Assembly (NCBI GenBank): GCA_958413765.1
Contig: CATYVH010000015.1
Coordinates: 1-41,342, forward strand
Origin: an uncultured Collinsella sp.
Lineage (GTDB): Bacteria > Actinomycetota > Coriobacteriia > Coriobacteriales > Coriobacteriaceae
Length of the DNA stretch: 41,342 nt
Direction: 5' to 3'
Shown here piece after piece: positions 17,030 through 26,506 of the stretch (its first letter is position 1; the number at the start of each line of letters is the position of its first letter). A program made the position numbers and the translations under genes. The notes under the pieces were generated by a model, which was given only the letters and a program-made list of their open reading frames with translations, was not told the DNA's origin and ran no database searches.

Positions 17030-17248
17030 CTACTCTGCAGACGAAGATCCACCATCAACGATTGCCTGCTCGGACTCAGGAATCCCATCGGCGCCCGTGC
17101 TCTGTTCTTGCTCCACCTCTTCGCTGATTGCGGAGGCGGGGGTCGAGCCCTTCGCGCCCACGATGTAGGCAGCTCCAAACCCTAACGCAATGGCAATCAA
17201 GGTCAAAATCACGTAGACAGGCCAATGGCGCTTAATATACGAAAACAC
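17030..17248 (-). CDS. Small single-span membrane protein
   Basis: 72 residues: a short basic N-terminus, one hydrophobic helix (about 10-31) and an acidic, Ser/Glu-rich C-terminal tail that is probably unstructured. No family recognised. It starts with GTG, with AAGGAG five bases upstream, and follows the M28-like gene by about 20 nt on the same strand, so the two likely form an operon and may act together at the membrane. Confidence 0.7.
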   Translation of the reverse strand: MFSYIKRHWPVYVILTLIAIALGFGAAYIVGAKGSTPASAISEEVEQEQSTGADGIPESEQAIVDGGSSSAE

Positions 17249-17269
17249 GTTGACTCCTTAGAGCTCCGT

Positions 17270-20200
17270 CTACGAACGGCGGATAACCTCGGTCACGACC
17301 TCGGATACCGTGGCAATGTTCGTCGGGTTGACATTGTGGGGCAGGTCGTCCTCGGTACGAGCACAAGCCAGGCGCGTGCCGTCCACGCCGGCGATGGTGA
17401 GGGCTCGGCGGCTCGCCTCGAGCGCGGCATAGGCATCGGTCTTGGCATAGGGCATCTCGAGCGCGCCACAATCGACATGGAACGACTTGCACACCTTGCT
17501 GACCAGGTTCATGATGCGGCGATCGCCCTTGAGCAGCTGCTGTTCGCCCTCAACCGTCACCACCGAAAGCCTACCGGCGCCGACGGATTCAAGATTGATG
17601 AAGAATACGCCGCGGAGCTTATCGCGATGCGAAGCCAAGAAGGCCTTCATACCGGCGCCATCACAATCCGAGGCGCCCGTTGCCACAAACCAGATATCGT
17701 GACCGAGCAGCTCATCGTCACCCATAGAGGCAACAGCCGAGAGCATATCTTCGGAAGAAGCGCCGTCGGAAGACGTAGCGCCGCCCTTCCAGCCATCGTT
17801 ATCGTCCTCGAAATTATCCCACGAACCGATGCCGCGACCGGACTTCTTGGCATCGTAATCGTCTTCGACGCCCAGCCAGTCACTCATGCTGTCCTGTTCG
17901 TTTTTCTTTTTACGACCGAACAGGCCGCCCAGGCCGCGCTTGCGAGACTTGGGTGCCGCCGGGGCGGGAGCCGAAATGGTCTCGATCGGCTGTGCGCCCG
18001 ACGCAACGGGCCTAGGAGGCGCAACGGGTGCCGATGTGGGTTCGGGACCCTGAGCGGTAGCAAAGGGGTCGTTGACCTGTGCGGAGGGGTCGGGAAGGTC
18101 GAACAGCGACGTGCGAGACGCAACGTTTGCCTGCTTCATCGACGGCAGCGACGGATCGGGGACCGAAGCTAGCGGAGACGAGGAAGGTGCAGGCGACGGA
18201 GCCGACGCCGGATCGGGAACATTCATCTGCGGACGTGGTGATGCCTGGGAGGAAATCTGGGCCATAAGGGAATCGATCGTTTCGTCCTGGGTGGGAGCAA
18301 CATCGGCAACCGTGGCACCGGAACCACTCGGGGCCGGCATGGTGAAAATCTGCGTGGAGTAAGGCCTCGACTCATCTGTCTCGGGAGCCTCGGAAACCGC
18401 AGGCACTTCCTCCTGCTCGACCTCGGTCGAATCATCTTGCTCGGCTGCCGCGTATTGCTCTTCGTCACAGTTGGCCTCGACGGGCTCGTCCTCGGCGGCA
18501 TCTTGGATTTCGGCAGCATCAATAGGCTCGTCATCGTCTGCCGCGTCGCCCTGCTCATCGGAAACAGGAAGGGGCTCGGCAATCGCGGTGCCTTGCTTTT
18601 CAAACGTTATCGTGGAATCGAACTGCGCGGCATCAAACGACATGGTGCTATCGACGTGCTGCTGAGCCTCGAAAGACGTCGTCGCCTCAACAACATCCGC
18701 GGACGCCGGTTGCTGGGACTCAAAGGACGTCGTAGCTTCGGCAGCGTCGACGGGCACGGACTGCACAGCCTCGTTCTGCTCGAACTCTTGCGCCGCGAGC
18801 TCACGTGCCGCCTCAGCTGCCTGCTGCTGAGCGATAGCTTCCTGCTCGGCAGCCTCGCGTGCAGCAGCGCGCTTCTCTTCGAAATCGTCGACAAATTTCT
18901 TGCCCTTTGCAAGCGCGCCCTTAAAGAAGTTGGAAGCGCTGGCGCCAATCGAAGAGAACGCGGATGCAATATCGGCATGGGGCGTTGCCGCGGGAATCTC
19001 GGCCGAGAAATCAGTATCGCTCTCGTAAGACACGCGCCTCGGCTGTTCAACGTAATCGTCGTCAGACTCATCCGCAACGTCTTGCACCGGCGCGGCGGGA
19101 GCCAAAATGTCCAGTCCTGCCGCGGGATCGATCGCGGACACCGCCTCGGACTCGGCAACGGCAGCGGTAACCGCGGCAGACTCATCATCCACGGTCACGA
19201 CGGGGGCAGGCTCGGGCTCAAACGTCGGCTCCTCGCCCTCCTCGTAATCGAGCGTGCAGGACTCGGGAAGCATTCCGAGCGCACGGATGGCATCCGAACC
19301 AAAGCGGATGTTGCCGGCGGCATTGCGATAGAGCTTGGGCTCGGGCTCGGCCGCGACAGGCTCCTCCGCCGGCTCGGCAGCGGGAACCTCGTCATTGAAC
19401 TCTTCGGGCTGGACAGCCTGATTCTGATCCTCGGGCACAATGGCGCCAATCAGCGTCTCGTCGGCAGACGCACCCTCAAAGCCCTCGATCTGCTCGTCGA
19501 AAGCCTCACCCTGTTCGGGCTCGGCCTGAGCGTCGGGAGCAATCGGCTGACCGAACTCGTCCTCGGCGTAGGTAGGCTCTTCATACTCGATGGTGTTGCC
19601 GTAGTCGTTTTGCTGCTGGGCCGCGGCATACTCCGCCGCTGCGCGCGCCATTTCCTCGGCACGACGCTTCTGCTCCCCAAAATAGGTATCGAACGGAACA
19701 TCGTCGGGAAACTCGTTTTCGCCCTGGAAAGGAGCAACGTTGTCCATAACACCGAGCATAGCGGCGACAGAAGACTTGTTGCACACCGCGCCGGACGTAT
19801 AGGGAAGAATGTAGCGGTTAGAGATGATGTTTGCCGCGTTGGCAAGTGCAACGAGGGAAGCGAGGATCGCGACAATCCACAGCAGAACCTTGAGCGCGCC
19901 GGGGAGCGGCAGGATGCGCAGGATGGCAACGGCAGCAGGGGCAACCGTGGCAACAGGCAACAGCTTGGCGATGAGCGCACGATACGAAGCATAGGGCTCG
20001 CGGGCGAGCAGCTCAGCACGGGGAGAGTCGTAGTGTGCGACAACGACCACCGGGCGGTTGCGCGGAGACGCGAGCGGGCCCGAGGCCCTGTGGTAGGCGA
20101 TGACATTTTGGCTCACGCCCGTCTTGCCCAGGCGCGAAACCACGGGGTGGCCCGTGCGCTCGAGCACGTAAAGAACGGCGCCGATGATGGCCAGCAAGGT

Positions 20201-20446
20201 GCCGACCAAACCGATACCGCCGCCGATGCCCATCAGCAGGGCGCCGGCAAACGCAAGAATACCGGTAACGGCAAATGCCAACCTACTGGGCGCCGAGGCA
20301 TTGAACTCCTGAACCTCGGGATCAAAGCCGTGGTTGCGGAAGATCTGAGCGATATCCTCGGCAGCCAAGCGCTCTTCTTCGCTGCATGCCGGCGTAATGC
20401 CGGTGTTCTGCAGCAGGTGGTTAATATAGTTCTGGGTGTTCGCCAT
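17270..20446 (-). CDS. Membrane M28 peptidase-like protein split by a long disordered acidic segment
   Basis: 1058 residues. The N-terminal part has four likely membrane segments (about 55-97 and 160-207) and VVVVAHYDSPR (His about 138, Asp about 140), matching the first metal ligands of M28 aminopeptidases. GAVCNKSSVAAML (about 219-231) aligns with the GANDNASGVA block, but the bridging Asp is Cys. Then come about 640 low-complexity Ala/Glu/Pro residues, and the fold resumes near 915: IWFVATGASDCDGAGMKAF (family usually EE where this has SD), INLESVG, and a conserved late His in DLPHNV (about 1037). Two or more ligands are therefore altered, so catalysis is doubtful. GGAG lies five bases before ATG 20446; an earlier in-frame ATG (20596) lacks support. 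It is co-transcribed with a small membrane protein. Confidence 0.8.
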   Translation of the reverse strand: MANTQNYINHLLQNTGITPACSEEERLAAEDIAQIFRNHGFDPEVQEFNASAPSRLAFAVTGILAFAGALLMGIGGGIGLVGTLLAIIGAVLYVLERTGHPVVSRLGKTGVSQNVIAYHRASGPLASPRNRPVVVVAHYDSPRAELLAREPYASYRALIAKLLPVATVAPAAVAILRILPLPGALKVLLWIVAILASLVALANAANIISNRYILPYTSGAVCNKSSVAAMLGVMDNVAPFQGENEFPDDVPFDTYFGEQKRRAEEMARAAAEYAAAQQQNDYGNTIEYEEPTYAEDEFGQPIAPDAQAEPEQGEAFDEQIEGFEGASADETLIGAIVPEDQNQAVQPEEFNDEVPAAEPAEEPVAAEPEPKLYRNAAGNIRFGSDAIRALGMLPESCTLDYEEGEEPTFEPEPAPVVTVDDESAAVTAAVAESEAVSAIDPAAGLDILAPAAPVQDVADESDDDYVEQPRRVSYESDTDFSAEIPAATPHADIASAFSSIGASASNFFKGALAKGKKFVDDFEEKRAAAREAAEQEAIAQQQAAEAARELAAQEFEQNEAVQSVPVDAAEATTSFESQQPASADVVEATTSFEAQQHVDSTMSFDAAQFDSTITFEKQGTAIAEPLPVSDEQGDAADDDEPIDAAEIQDAAEDEPVEANCDEEQYAAAEQDDSTEVEQEEVPAVSEAPETDESRPYSTQIFTMPAPSGSGATVADVAPTQDETIDSLMAQISSQASPRPQMNVPDPASAPSPAPSSSPLASVPDPSLPSMKQANVASRTSLFDLPDPSAQVNDPFATAQGPEPTSAPVAPPRPVASGAQPIETISAPAPAAPKSRKRGLGGLFGRKKKNEQDSMSDWLGVEDDYDAKKSGRGIGSWDNFEDDNDGWKGGATSSDGASSEDMLSAVASMGDDELLGHDIWFVATGASDCDGAGMKAFLASHRDKLRGVFFINLESVGAGRLSVVTVEGEQQLLKGDRRIMNLVSKVCKSFHVDCGALEMPYAKTDAYAALEASRRALTIAGVDGTRLACARTEDDLPHNVNPTNIATVSEVVTEVIRRS

Positions 20447-20644
20447 GTGCGCTCCACATCCATAATCCGACAAATAGGCCCAATGTATGCACATTAGAAC
20501 CGTATATAGTCGAAAGTATACCCCGAGCGAGCGCAAACGACCGAATTCGGGCCATCTTAACGCCCCGAGCGGACAAGGATATAGCCTAATCTCCATATCG
20601 GACTAAAATCATGGCAGCAAACCACCTTCTCATGCGAGGACTCT

Positions 20645-21667
20645 ATGACGGCAAGCGACGCGACCGCGACAATTAAAAAGGGGAATTCGGAGCCCAGTTT
20701 CGATAAAACGGCTCAGCGCATCCTCAATCTTTTCTTTGTGCTCAACAGCTCCCCCGAACCGCTGACGACCGAGCAGATCGTCTTGGATTCTGACCTGGGA
20801 TATGGCTCGGGCAACATCGACTCGGATAAGCGCAAGTTTCGGCGCGATCGTGACAAACTGCTCGAGCGTGGCATCTTAATCAAGGAGGTTCGCCCCGCCG
20901 GTGCGCAGGAGACCGAGGAAAGCTCGTGGACAATCGACCGCGAGCACACGTTTGCGGCAGGCGGCCTCATCACCGCAGACGACGCCGATATCCTGCTCAA
21001 CGCTATCGACCAGACAATAGCGGCCGGCTCATCCACTTTTGCCGCGCCGCTTGCCGATATTCGTTCCAAGATTGCCTACCTCACCGGCAGGACGACGGCG
21101 GACGAAGCACCGATCCGCCGCTCTCCCACCGTCGATGCGGTATGGAGCGCCTTTGCCGAGCGATGCGCGCTGCGATTTTTATATCAGAACGGACGCGGTG
21201 AGCAGAAAGAGCGTACCGTCTGCGTCTACGGCATGTTCGAGCGCGAGGGCGTTGCGTACTTCTGCGGCCTCGACAATGCCACCGACGACATCAGGACATT
21301 CCGCTGCGACCGTATCGTTCGCGCTTGGCGCCCCTCAAAGGCCTACGCTATCCCTGCGGACTTCAACCTCAGCGACTACCTGTTCTTTGAATTCGATTTT
21401 GCCGACCGCCCGCCCGTTGCGGCTACGTTCTCGTTCGCCCCGCAGACGCAGATCGATATGATCAACGGCCTCACGCGCGGGCGAGGTGAACTCGCACACA
21501 CCGATTCGGGATGGACTTGGACCGTTGACGTGCGCAATCTTGAAGCCGCCGCCTCATTTTGCATGGCCCACGCCATGGACGGCATGAGGCCCATGGCCCC
21601 CAAATCGCTCAAGCAGGCGTGGAACCACCTCATTGAAAGGACGGTGCACGAGCATGCCCGTGCGTAA
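20645..21667 (+). CDS. WYL-domain transcriptional regulator, PafB-like
   Basis: 340 residues. An N-terminal helix-turn-helix (about 18-75: QRILNLFFVLNSSPEPLTTEQIV and KRKFRRDRDKLLERGIL) resembles PafB of actinobacteria. A central WYL domain follows (CALRFLYQNGRGEQKERTVCVYGMFEREGVAYFCGLD and TFRCDRIVRAW), then a C-terminal extension. WYL domains bind ligands, and PafBC activates DNA-damage genes in mycobacteria in response to single-stranded DNA. The start ATG has GAGGA upstream. It overlaps the next WYL gene by 14 nt. The pafB name is not assigned because orthology is inferred only from pairing and the N-terminal motif. Confidence 0.85.
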   Translation: MTASDATATIKKGNSEPSFDKTAQRILNLFFVLNSSPEPLTTEQIVLDSDLGYGSGNIDSDKRKFRRDRDKLLERGILIKEVRPAGAQETEESSWTIDREHTFAAGGLITADDADILLNAIDQTIAAGSSTFAAPLADIRSKIAYLTGRTTADEAPIRRSPTVDAVWSAFAERCALRFLYQNGRGEQKERTVCVYGMFEREGVAYFCGLDNATDDIRTFRCDRIVRAWRPSKAYAIPADFNLSDYLFFEFDFADRPPVAATFSFAPQTQIDMINGLTRGRGELAHTDSGWTWTVDVRNLEAAASFCMAHAMDGMRPMAPKSLKQAWNHLIERTVHEHARA

Positions 21668-22571
21668 ACTCACCAGCGAGCAGAGGCTCTCGCGCGCCAT
21701 CGACATCATGGAGGCCCTCTACGCCGCCGGCGAGAGCGGCATGACACGAGCCGAGATTTGCAGTCGCTTTGACATCACGGGGGCGTCGCTCGACGAGATT
21801 CTCGAGATCGTCTCGACGCTCGCGGACCGAGAATCGGGTGCGCGTATCATCTGCGAATGCCACGGCGAGCGCGTGGTCCTCACCGGTGACGCCGGGCGTG
21901 TACTACCGCTGCGCCTGAGTGCCGCCGAGGGCGCTGTGCTCAACCACGAACTTGAATCGTTGGGGATCGAGCCGCAGACGGCAGCTCGGATTCGACACGC
22001 TCTTCTACCCGAAGAGCTCGGCTATAACCAGCACGTCTTTGACACCGTCAACCACGGGTCGCACTGGCAGCAGCTGAGCTGCGCCATTCAGGACGGCGTT
22101 CGCTGTCGTATCTCGTATCGCTCGATGGACGATGCGCGGCCACGCGAGCGTCTGGTCGACCCCTTGCGCATTACGGCAAACGGCGACCAAACATATCTGA
22201 TTGCCTGGGACATCGCGGTCGATGAGCAGCGCACCTATCGCATGGATAAAATCGAGGGACTCGCCTTGACGGAAGACTCCGTCGTGCCTCACGTACCGGA
22301 CGTTGCATCCCTCCACGATTCCCTTGCCCGGACGCAGCGTAGCGCAAAGCTCTTGATGCCATTCGATATGGCGGAGCATCTGGACTGGGCCGGCATCACC
22401 CTCATCGAGCGCAGCGGGACAGACATGGCAACGGTAACCGTACATTACGGCTCCGAGCGTTGGCTGCTGAGCCAGATAATCGCAGCGGGCGGAGCCATCC
22501 GCATCTTGGATGACCCCGCCCTGTCAAAGCGTCTGTGCGATATGGCAAAAACCCTCGTCTGTCCGCTTTAG
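21654..22571 (+). CDS. WYL-domain transcriptional regulator, PafC-like
   Basis: About 305 residues. N-terminal winged helix (RLSRAIDIMEALYAAGESGMTRAEICSRFDITGASLDEIL), then a middle domain and WYL domain (GVRCRISYRSMDDARPRERLVDPLRI, TYLIAWDIAVDEQRTYRMDKIEGL). It pairs with the upstream WYL protein in the pafB-pafC arrangement and probably forms a heterodimer with it. The ATG at 21654 is taken as start. A TTG at 21633 is also in frame; AAAGGA lies 12 nt before the ATG, so the choice is not firm. The stop lies just beyond the 3' end of the opposing helicase gene. Confidence 0.82.
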   Translation: MPVRKLTSEQRLSRAIDIMEALYAAGESGMTRAEICSRFDITGASLDEILEIVSTLADRESGARIICECHGERVVLTGDAGRVLPLRLSAAEGAVLNHELESLGIEPQTAARIRHALLPEELGYNQHVFDTVNHGSHWQQLSCAIQDGVRCRISYRSMDDARPRERLVDPLRITANGDQTYLIAWDIAVDEQRTYRMDKIEGLALTEDSVVPHVPDVASLHDSLARTQRSAKLLMPFDMAEHLDWAGITLIERSGTDMATVTVHYGSERWLLSQIIAAGGAIRILDDPALSKRLCDMAKTLVCPL

Positions 22572-25462
22572 CGCCGCCGCTCGTGGCGTGCACGCCACAG
22601 CTGTAGATAGTGCCCGATCTGCGCCGATTCGATGCGCTGGTAGGAGCTCGTGGGCAGCGACGTTAAGAACTTCTTGCCATAGCCCTTCGTCACCAGGCGA
22701 GGATCCGCCAAGATCAGCACACCGCTATCGGTCGACGAGCGAATCAAACGCCCTGCGGCCTGCTTAACCTCGAGCACCGCCTCGGGCAGCGAATAGCGCG
22801 CCCATGCGCGGTCTTCGCGCAGGTTGCGCTCGCACGAGAGCGGGTCCGTGGGGCTTGAGAACGGCAACTTGGGAATGATGACGCAGCGCAGCGTCTCGCC
22901 GCTGGCATCAAACCCCTCCCAGAAGGCCTTGAGCGCAAAAAGCGACGAGGTCGGTTCGTTGATAAACCGGTCGCGCAGGCGACGAGGAGATGAGTTGCGC
23001 TGCTGGCAGTTGAGCTCCAGACCCGCACGGGCCATCTTGGGCTCGACGCGAGCGTACAGCTCCTCCATATCACGCCTGTTGGTGAACAGCGTGAGCACCG
23101 AACCGCCCATGGCAAGATGAGCGTCGACCAGCACACGCTCGAGCGCCGAAAGATAGCCTTCGCGGTCGCGTGGATCGGGAATATCCCCAGCCACAACCAC
23201 GGCCATATTCGAATCGAAGTCGTAGCTCGAGTCCAAGTGCAGCGATGACGACGTTGAAGCACCGATGCGATCAAGCCCGACAGCATGGTTGAAGTGCTCA
23301 AAGCTTTTGGACACCGTCATGGTCGCTGAGGCAAAGATAGCCGTGTGAACCTCGGGCAGCCACTCGGTTGCCAAGGCCTCGCCAATGTCGATGCGCTCCG
23401 CGGTCATTGACTCTCCGCCGGCACGCAGCCTGCGATTGACCTGCAGCGAATACACGTAGTGTTCATCGGTGCCATCAATGATGAGTTTGAGGTTCTCGGC
23501 CAGCTCGTGCAGGCGGCGCGAGATATCACCCAGGTCGACAACAACCTCGGGCTTGTCGACGGCGACGGCTTGCACCAGCGCGTCGACGCTCTTGTCAGCT
23601 TGTTCCAATGCGTCGATGGCAGCGTAGGCCGACGGTAAGAAATCATGCCAGTCGTCAGATTCGCGCAGCTCGGGGCCAATCCATAGATTGGCATTGTCAT
23701 AACCCCCACGCGCACGGCGGCCGAGCTCGCGAACGCCATCGAACACGTCGGCGATTGCCATGCTCGCGCGCGCAACCGTCGACGTCGCCTTGGCAGTAAG
23801 GCCCAGATAGAGCGTAGAGCCCTCGGAGGTTGCCAAATCACGGGAAACCTGGCTTAGCGCGCCGGTGCTCGAGCCACCCAGACGCTCGAACAGAACGCGT
23901 GATTCGTCCGCCGACACCACGCGCGCCCACTGACGGCGCGCCTCGCGCTCGATGGAATGGGCCTCGTCGATTACCCAATGACGAATCGGAGGCAAAATCC
24001 TGCCCTCGGCCGCGACGTTGCGGAACAGCAGGGAATGGTTGGTGACCACCACATCGGCGTGCGCCGCACGACGGCGAGCGCCGTGGACCAAACATTTATC
24101 AGGGAAAAACGGGCAGAGGCGACGAGCGCACTCGCGCGAGGCCGTCGTAAAATCGGGACGGTTGACGCTGCGCCACCGAATGCCGAGCGAGTCGAGGTCG
24201 CCATCGGCTGATTGGCAGACGTACGCCATAATGACCGCGACCGCCGTGAGCGTGTCCGCCGGATCGCGCTTGGTGGTAATCTCGACCTGGCCGCGGCTCA
24301 TGCGCTCAAGCTTGCGCAGGCACGGATAGTGGTCATACCCCTTGAGAGCGCAAAATGACAGACCGCCGTCCAGTTGCTCGGCAAGTTTTGGCAGCTCATG
24401 GTACATGAGCTGGTCGGCAAGATTATTCGATTTGGTCGCAATACCAACCGTGATGTTGTTACGGCGTGCTGCCTCGGCAAAAGGTACCAGATAGGCCATC
24501 GATTTGCCGACGCCTGTGCCCGCCTCAATTACTCGATGAGTGCCCGTGACCAGCGCATCGCGGACCTCGAGCGCCATCGCGATCTGCTCATCACGCGGCT
24601 CGTAGGTGGGATACATGCGATTGACTAGGCCACCTGGCGCATAGTCTGCCTCGATCTCCTCACGACTCGGCATCTTGAGAACCGGCAGTTCATCGGCGTC
24701 CACCCGATCGTCGGCGCGATCGGCCTTGAGAACGTCAGCACGAGCGGCGCTGAGAGAGAAGATAGAACCAGGGTTCTGCCCTGCCAAGAATGAGAAGATA
24801 GGACGATAGGACCAAGGCACGTCCGGATGCATGTCGGCTAGGCGCGCCATGAGGCCCTGGGGCAAGTCGGTGAGCGCCACGAGCAACACGCGCCATACGC
24901 CACACAGAGCGTCGACGTCGGCATTGGCACGGTGTGATACCGAGTCGCAGCCAAACAGATCGGCCATAAAAGACAGCTTGTGCGAGGCCAGGCGCGGAAG
25001 CGCGATGCGCGACAGCGCCAGCGAATCGATCCAAATATCGCTCACGTTGACGCCGCCTTTGACCGACTCGATAAACGAGCGGTCGAACGTGGCGTTGTGT
25101 GCGATCACCGGGCAGCCACCGACAAAATCGGCGAGAGCGGCGACGGCCTCAACCGCCGACGGGGCATCTGCAACATCGGCATTTGTAATGCTCGTGAGCT
25201 CGGTAATCTCGGCGGGAATCAGCTGCCTGGGATGCACGAAGGTATCGAAGCGGTCGATGACCTCGCGGCCCGAAAGACGGGCCGCCGAGATCTCGATCAG
25301 CTCGTTGTCCTGCACCGAAAGACCCGTGGTCTCGGTATCGAGGATAATCACATCTTCCTCGATAAGGCCGAAGGACTGCGTTTTGGCGCGGTCGGCAAGC
25401 GTGGCATAGGAGTCGATGACAAACTGCGGCGTTCCTGACGAAACCGCGTCCTCGATTAGCAT
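22568..25462 (-). CDS. DEDDh exonuclease fused to DinG/XPD-type DNA helicase
   Basis: 964 residues. The N-terminal exonuclease domain has ILDTETTGL (Asp about 42, Glu about 44), AHNATFDRSFIE and HRANADVDAL, a complete DEDDh set. The superfamily 2 helicase part has Walker A EAGTGVGKSMAY, the DEAH box WVIDEAHSIERE and late motifs KAFWEGFDASGETLRCVII and QAAGRLIRS. Cysteines YPC, then ECARRLC and PFFPDKC between motifs Ia and II resemble the four iron-sulfur ligands of DinG/XPD. It probably unwinds and trims damaged or structured DNA. The same fusion is known in Gram-positives as an exo-DinG type. The start overlaps the ddl stop by 7 nt. It converges on the PafBC-like pair. Confidence 0.92.
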   Translation of the reverse strand: MLIEDAVSSGTPQFVIDSYATLADRAKTQSFGLIEEDVIILDTETTGLSVQDNELIEISAARLSGREVIDRFDTFVHPRQLIPAEITELTSITNADVADAPSAVEAVAALADFVGGCPVIAHNATFDRSFIESVKGGVNVSDIWIDSLALSRIALPRLASHKLSFMADLFGCDSVSHRANADVDALCGVWRVLLVALTDLPQGLMARLADMHPDVPWSYRPIFSFLAGQNPGSIFSLSAARADVLKADRADDRVDADELPVLKMPSREEIEADYAPGGLVNRMYPTYEPRDEQIAMALEVRDALVTGTHRVIEAGTGVGKSMAYLVPFAEAARRNNITVGIATKSNNLADQLMYHELPKLAEQLDGGLSFCALKGYDHYPCLRKLERMSRGQVEITTKRDPADTLTAVAVIMAYVCQSADGDLDSLGIRWRSVNRPDFTTASRECARRLCPFFPDKCLVHGARRRAAHADVVVTNHSLLFRNVAAEGRILPPIRHWVIDEAHSIEREARRQWARVVSADESRVLFERLGGSSTGALSQVSRDLATSEGSTLYLGLTAKATSTVARASMAIADVFDGVRELGRRARGGYDNANLWIGPELRESDDWHDFLPSAYAAIDALEQADKSVDALVQAVAVDKPEVVVDLGDISRRLHELAENLKLIIDGTDEHYVYSLQVNRRLRAGGESMTAERIDIGEALATEWLPEVHTAIFASATMTVSKSFEHFNHAVGLDRIGASTSSSLHLDSSYDFDSNMAVVVAGDIPDPRDREGYLSALERVLVDAHLAMGGSVLTLFTNRRDMEELYARVEPKMARAGLELNCQQRNSSPRRLRDRFINEPTSSLFALKAFWEGFDASGETLRCVIIPKLPFSSPTDPLSCERNLREDRAWARYSLPEAVLEVKQAAGRLIRSSTDSGVLILADPRLVTKGYGKKFLTSLPTSSYQRIESAQIGHYLQLWRARHERRR

Positions 25463-26421
25463 GCAATGCCCGCTCGACGAAGGCCCATACGGATCAGGCT
25501 GTCACAGACCTGCGGGAACGTCATGTCGTCGGTGTGGCGGATCTCATCCGGATACAGCGACGTATCGGTCATGCCGGGAATGGTATTGGTCTCGAGGATA
25601 ACGGGGCCGTCCTCGCTCACAATAAAGTCGCTGCGCGAGATACCCAGGCAACCGAGGGCCTTGTGAGCGGCACAGGCAAGTTCCTGAGCGCGAGCGTAAT
25701 TCTCGGGTGAAATCTGCGCCGGAATGCGATGGATATCCGTAGGGTCGACATACTTCACGTCCAGATCGTAGAACTCGCAGTCCTCGGGCTTACGAATCTC
25801 GACAATCGGCAGGGCGCGCACGTCATCTTCGCCGTATACGCCGACGGTGACCTCGGTACCCTCGATGCACTTCTCGACCAGCACTTTGTCGCCGTACTCA
25901 AACGCCTTGGCGATTGCCGCGGGCAGCTCGGAGGGCTCATGGACCAGGGAAATGCCATAGCTGGAACCGTTGACGGCCGGCTTCACAAAGCAGCGCTCGC
26001 CACAAACCTCGACGATATGATCGATATCGACTTCGTCGCCCACCTCGAGCGCAAGGCCGGGGGCAATGGGAATGCCCGCCTTGGCGTATAGGAGCTTAGA
26101 GACCTCCTTGTCGGCACCGCAGGCGCTGGCAAGTACGCCCGAGGCCGTGTAGGGGATACCCAGGGTCTCCATGGCACCCTGCATGGCGCCATCCTCACCG
26201 CCGGCGCCGTGCATGGCGATAAATGCCACATCGAATCCGCCGGTCGCCATGGTTACCATAAAGTCATCAGCGGCCGTGTCAAGCAGCTCCACCGAGGTGT
26301 AGCCGGCTTCCTTCAGTGCCACCACAACGTTCTTTCCCGAATCGAGCGAGATCTCGCGCTCGGCGGAATGACCGCCCGCCAAGACCGCTACGTGCATGTT
26401 CTCTAGGCTTTTACCCGGCAT
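25456..26421 (-). CDS. ddl: D-alanine--D-alanine ligase
   Basis: 321 residues, ATP-grasp family, making the D-Ala-D-Ala dipeptide for peptidoglycan. Motifs: VAVLAGGHSAEREISLDSG at the N-terminus, the FIAMHGAGGEDGAMQG loop, PYTASGVLASACGADKEVSK, FVKPAVNGSSYGISLV, VEKCIEGTEVTVGV and the C-terminal ILETNTIPGMTDTSLYP. ATG 26421 has GAGGAG seven bases upstream; an internal Met nine codons later is poorly placed. The last 7 nt overlap the helicase start, so ddl leads a two-gene unit. Confidence 0.96.
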   Translation of the reverse strand: MPGKSLENMHVAVLAGGHSAEREISLDSGKNVVVALKEAGYTSVELLDTAADDFMVTMATGGFDVAFIAMHGAGGEDGAMQGAMETLGIPYTASGVLASACGADKEVSKLLYAKAGIPIAPGLALEVGDEVDIDHIVEVCGERCFVKPAVNGSSYGISLVHEPSELPAAIAKAFEYGDKVLVEKCIEGTEVTVGVYGEDDVRALPIVEIRKPEDCEFYDLDVKYVDPTDIHRIPAQISPENYARAQELACAAHKALGCLGISRSDFIVSEDGPVILETNTIPGMTDTSLYPDEIRHTDDMTFPQVCDSLIRMGLRRAGIAC

Positions 26422-26506
26422 GGGCAGACTCCTCCTCTATAATTTCTGCAGCTGATACCATATTGTAGCGATACCCTCTACGTTTCCCCAAAATCGAAAG
26501 GCTTCC

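Noticed and set aside
18437..20497. 686-codon plus-strand frame opposite the M28-like gene
   Set aside because: Arg/Leu/Gly-rich shadow of the acidic Ala/Glu segment; the minus-strand gene has a good start, membrane helices and peptidase motifs.
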